Part shown: positions 6,963-9,023 of the stretch, piece after piece | How the letters are laid out: every line of letters starts with the position of its first letter | How positions within the stretch are numbered: the first letter of the stretch is position 1 | From: JASMHC01 sp042092935 | GTDB lineage: Bacteria; Pseudomonadota; Alphaproteobacteria; Rhodobacterales; Rhodobacteraceae | DNA: 9,023 nucleotides | NCBI GenBank assembly: GCA_042092935.1 | Contig: JBELFK010000118.1 | Coordinates: 1 to 9,023, forward strand | Direction of reading: 5' to 3' | Translations under genes and position numbers: made by a program | Notes under the pieces: generated by a model | What the model saw: only the letters and a program-made list of their open reading frames with translations | Database searches by the model: none | Told to the model about the DNA's origin: nothing

Positions 6963-7310
6963 ATGTCTCGTTTTTCGCCGATGCCAAGCCCGCCTTATTA
7001 TGCGGTCATATTCTCAAACCAAATGGGATCAGATAACGAAGGGTACGGTCAGATGTCGGACCTGATGGTTTCGATGTCCGCGGATCAGCCCGGTTTTATC
7101 GGCATTGAAACAACCCGCGACACCAGTGGTTTCGGAATTACAGTCAGCTATTGGGAAAGCGAAGCTGCGATAGCCAATTGGCGCGAAAACGCCAAACATC
7201 AGGCCGCGCAGCAAAAAGGAAAGGTCACGTGGTACGATCGATACCAACTGCGGGTGGCGAAAGTTGAGAGGCAATATGAAGGGCCTGAAGGTCGACAAAA
7301 TGACAAATGA
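6963..7310 (+). CDS. ABM-fold protein (antibiotic biosynthesis monooxygenase-like)
   Basis: This small protein of 115 residues belongs to the dimeric alpha-beta barrel superfamily. It resembles the branch containing B. subtilis YqjZ: 'YYAVIFSNQ' (12-20), 'GYGQMSDLMVSMSADQPGFIGIET' (27-50), 'GFGITVSYWESEAAIANWRENAKHQAAQQKGK' (56-87) and 'WYDRYQLRVAKVERQY' (90-105) match the pattern I remember for that branch. The superfamily name suggests cofactor-free oxygenases, but this branch has no firmly known substrate to my knowledge, so no reaction is assigned. ATG 6963 is chosen for its GGAG (6952-6955), spaced 7 bases; the upstream in-frame TTG at 6933 lies inside the terminator loop and is unlikely. 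The gene overlaps the start of the metal transporter gene by 11 bases, so the two are probably translated together. Confidence 0.85.
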   Translation: MSRFSPMPSPPYYAVIFSNQMGSDNEGYGQMSDLMVSMSADQPGFIGIETTRDTSGFGITVSYWESEAAIANWRENAKHQAAQQKGKVTWYDRYQLRVAKVERQYEGPEGRQNDK

Positions 7311-8280
7311 ACCAAGCGTGAAACTAGTGACACCTGTTTTTGCATACGACGTCAAAAAAGACGGCTATAACCCCGTCGACCAAGCATGGCCGAGCCTAAC
7401 GCCCGACGGGGATGGCATATACCGATGGATACACCTCGATCTGAATATGATTGACACGGCCAAATGGCTAAGAGCGGTCCTGCCAGACGTCACTTCTGAT
7501 ACATTTATGCAAAAAGACACGCGTCCGAGATGCGAGGAATTTGGGGATGGTTTTGTACTGAACCTACGAGCGGTCAATCTTACTCCGGGCGAAAGTGCGG
7601 AAGACATGGTCAGTTTGAGTCTCTGGATAACCGGTTCGTGTATGATTTCTGGCCGTTTGTCGCGGGTTTGGGCAGCCGACGAAATTCGGCAGCAAATCGA
7701 CTTGGGACATGTGCCATTGAGTGTTGGCAAATTACTCAATGAACTTGTCCGCAAGTTGACTCAGCGAATTGACACCGTTTCGCGCGAATTGGAAAACAGA
7801 ACAGACGAACTCGAAGAATCGGACGCAGAATGGAATGAAATGCGAATGGAAGAGGTTTTGGAATTGCGTCGAAACGTCATAAAAATGCGGCGGTTTGTCA
7901 AACCTCAGATTGAAGCACTGCGGGATTTGATACAAGTGCGTGCTACGTTCTTGGATGCCAATAGCAAACGCAATTTGGGCGAATCCGCAAACCGGACCCA
8001 GCGTGTACTTGAAGAATTAGATTCTACACGGGACCGCCTTAGCCTGATTATGGAACATCACCAAGCTGACGGCGCTCGTTTGATGAACAAAAACAGCTAT
8101 CTACTATCCATTATTGCGGCGATTTTCCTACCGTTATCTTTCGTAACGGGACTATTTGGCGTCAACGTTGGCGGGATGCCAGGCGTAGAATGGAATTGGG
8201 CGTTTGCCCTTTTGGCAATGACCTCGGTCGTATTTGCAATCATCCTTTATTTTGCGTTCAAATTTCTGCGGTGGTTCTAA
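7300..8280 (+). CDS. zntB: ZntB-like CorA-family zinc/divalent metal transporter
   Basis: This is an inner-membrane metal-ion transporter of the CorA superfamily, ZntB branch, working as a pentamer. It has 326 residues when started at ATG 7300, almost exactly the length I recall for enterobacterial ZntB. That start has GAAGG (7287-7291), spaced 8 bases; ATG 7276 is an alternative with a closer GAGAGG. The N-terminal cytoplasmic domain includes 'DTRPRCEEFGDGFVLNLRAVNLTPG' (73-97). A long charged helical section follows (about 140-260). Two C-terminal helices lie at about 267-286 and 300-320, with the family's G-x-N selectivity motif at G287-V288-N289 ('TGLFGVNVGGMPGVEWNWAF'). ZntB was first described as a zinc exporter; later structural work supports proton-driven zinc uptake. 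Direction and ion cannot be told from the sequence. Sampled lines are about 45-50% GC, below most of the upstream ATPase gene. Confidence 0.88.
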   Translation: MTNEPSVKLVTPVFAYDVKKDGYNPVDQAWPSLTPDGDGIYRWIHLDLNMIDTAKWLRAVLPDVTSDTFMQKDTRPRCEEFGDGFVLNLRAVNLTPGESAEDMVSLSLWITGSCMISGRLSRVWAADEIRQQIDLGHVPLSVGKLLNELVRKLTQRIDTVSRELENRTDELEESDAEWNEMRMEEVLELRRNVIKMRRFVKPQIEALRDLIQVRATFLDANSKRNLGESANRTQRVLEELDSTRDRLSLIMEHHQADGARLMNKNSYLLSIIAAIFLPLSFVTGLFGVNVGGMPGVEWNWAFALLAMTSVVFAIILYFAFKFLRWF

Positions 8281-8388
8281 ATCAGGCGACAAAATAGGTT
8301 CGGCCGTCTCCAACTTTTTTGGTTTTATTAACTAGTTTGGAATGGTCTAAGAGGAAGACAAACAAAAGATTCGACAGGAGTGTCAAAC

Positions 8389-8907
8389 ATGGCCGGTTCC
8401 GTGAATAAAGTTATCCTCGTTGGCAACCTCGGCCGCGATCCTGAGGTTCGCAGTTTCCAAAATGGTGGCAAGGTCTGCAATTTGCGCATTGCAACATCTG
8501 AAACATGGAAAGACCGCAACACTGGCGAACGTCGTGAAAAGACGGAATGGCACTCGGTCGCCATCTTTTCCGAAGGGCTTGTCCGCGTGTGCGAACAATA
8601 TCTTCGCAAGGGCTCAAAAATCTATATCGAAGGCAAGCTACAAACGCGCAAATGGCAGGATCAAAGCGGCCAGGACCGGTATTCGACCGAGGTTGTTCTT
8701 CAAGGCTTTGACGCAACATTGGTCATGCTGGACGGACGCAATGAAGGCGGTAGTGGTGGCGGTGGCGGCTACGGCGGCGATCAGGGCGGTTACGGCAGTG
8801 GCTACGACCAAGGTGGCGGCTATGGCGGTGGTGGACAGGCCGGCGGTGGTGGAAACACCGGTGGGTCCGCACCTTCGCGCGATCTCGACGACGAAATCCC
8901 GTTTTAA
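8389..8907 (+). CDS. ssb: Single-stranded DNA-binding protein
   Basis: SSB coats single-stranded DNA as a tetramer during replication, repair and recombination. The 172 residues begin 'MAGSVNKVILVGNLGRDPEVR', the standard start of the OB-fold (about 4-113). The DNA-stacking aromatics of E. coli SSB have counterparts at W40, W54, F60 and W89. Residues 120-160 form a flexible linker very rich in glycine, with GGY and GGG units. The last residues, DLDDEIPF, are the conserved acidic tip that recruits partner proteins. ATG 8389 is chosen because CAGGAG (8375-8380) is 8 bases upstream; the in-frame GTG at 8380 overlaps that site. The 108 bases before the gene contain no clear promoter (TCTAAG at 8346-8351 is a weak -10 without a good -35) and no alphaproteobacterial LexA box of the GTTC-N7-GTTC form. 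Confidence 0.97.
   Translation: MAGSVNKVILVGNLGRDPEVRSFQNGGKVCNLRIATSETWKDRNTGERREKTEWHSVAIFSEGLVRVCEQYLRKGSKIYIEGKLQTRKWQDQSGQDRYSTEVVLQGFDATLVMLDGRNEGGSGGGGGYGGDQGGYGSGYDQGGGYGGGGQAGGGGNTGGSAPSRDLDDEIPF
8746..8868 (+). repeat. Glycine-codon-rich repetitive tract within ssb
   Basis: The tract encodes residues 120-160 of SSB and consists mainly of GGC/GGT codons interspersed with Tyr, Asp-Gln and Ser codons, for example repeated GGCGGTTACGGC-like units. It is a low-complexity linker and likely to vary in length between strains by slippage. Confidence 0.75.
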
Positions 8908-8910
8908 ACT

Positions 8911-8937
8911 AGGCGCCTTCGGGCGCCTATAGTTTTT
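8911..8937. terminator. UUCG-capped terminator between ssb and a convergent gene
   Basis: AGGCGCC (8911-8917) and GGCGCCT (8922-8928) form a perfect stem closed by a TTCG tetraloop with a C-G closing pair, an exceptionally stable combination. Five T residues follow at 8933-8937. On the opposite strand the stem is followed by weaker AT-rich sequence (AGTTTAAAAC), so it may also terminate the minus-strand gene, though with less certainty. It starts 3 bases after the ssb stop codon. Confidence 0.85.
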
Positions 8938-9023
8938 CCGAACTTCGTAAATGTGGAAAGTCGCCTTCTGAAATATAGGCTTTTTCGTCGGGCGTGGACA
9001 CGCGACCGTAGATCGGGTTTCGA
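8927..9023 (-). CDS. C-terminal end of an unidentified convergent gene (5' end outside window)
   Basis: On the minus strand a frame open to the window edge runs for 31 codons and ends in TAG (complement of 8927-8929). It reads RNPIYGRVSTPDEKAYIS then EGDFPHLRSSEKL and stop. The residue composition and mix of codons look like real coding sequence, and the stop falls at the edge of the terminator hairpin, as expected for a gene converging on ssb. I do not recognise the family from so short a tail. Another minus-strand frame is also open here, so this choice rests on composition and on the position of the stop. Confidence 0.5.
   Translation of the reverse strand, partial: RNPIYGRVSTPDEKAYISEGDFPHLRSSEKL

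Noticed and set aside
8281..8388. SOS (LexA) box or strong promoter before ssb
   Set aside because: GTTC occurs once in this stretch without a second GTTC seven bases later, and no -35/-10 pair with good spacing was found.
8746..8868. Tandem repeats suggesting a CRISPR array or satellite
   Set aside because: The repetition is explained by glycine codons of the SSB linker and the reading frame is intact through to the conserved DDEIPF tail.

Overview
The window looks like chromosomal DNA of an alphaproteobacterium, most likely a marine Rhodobacterales (Roseobacter-type) organism. This rests on recalled family resemblance: a Tat-exported family 5 solute-binding protein with a 'HPAAKMYAEE...SRREFM' type N-terminus, a fused two-domain peptide-type ABC ATPase, a GC-rich CCGGGGG/CCCCCGG intergenic element, and an SSB with a glycine-rich linker ending in DDEIPF. 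No database search was possible, so the taxonomy is an inference.

Layout. Bases 1-413 hold the 3' end of miaA (tRNA dimethylallyltransferase). A gap of about 310 bases follows, with a possible promoter and a long leader. Bases 723-6896 form a four-gene ABC importer operon on the + strand: Tat-exported solute-binding protein, DppB-like permease, enlarged DppC-like permease, and one ATPase polypeptide that fuses the DppD-like and DppF-like subunits. A perfect 10-bp hairpin separates the binding protein from the permeases. A GC-rich element with two alternative hairpins precedes the ATPase. The operon ends at a rho-independent terminator (6921-6946).

That terminator overlaps a good candidate promoter (TTGACA, 18 bases, CCTAAT), whose -10 hexamer reaches into the hairpin loop. 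It would drive a two-gene unit: a small ABM-fold (antibiotic biosynthesis monooxygenase-like) protein and an overlapping ZntB/CorA-type metal transporter. Next comes ssb. Its UUCG-capped terminator also covers the stop codon of a convergent minus-strand gene, of which only the last 31 codons are inside the window.

The genes are mostly ordinary housekeeping and transport functions. I see no phage, insertion sequence, CRISPR array, tRNA or rRNA. The points most worth a second look are the promoter embedded in the terminator, the roughly 65-70 residue insertion inside the second permease, the two complete four-cysteine motifs in the fused ATPase, and the structured intergenic elements inside the ABC operon.
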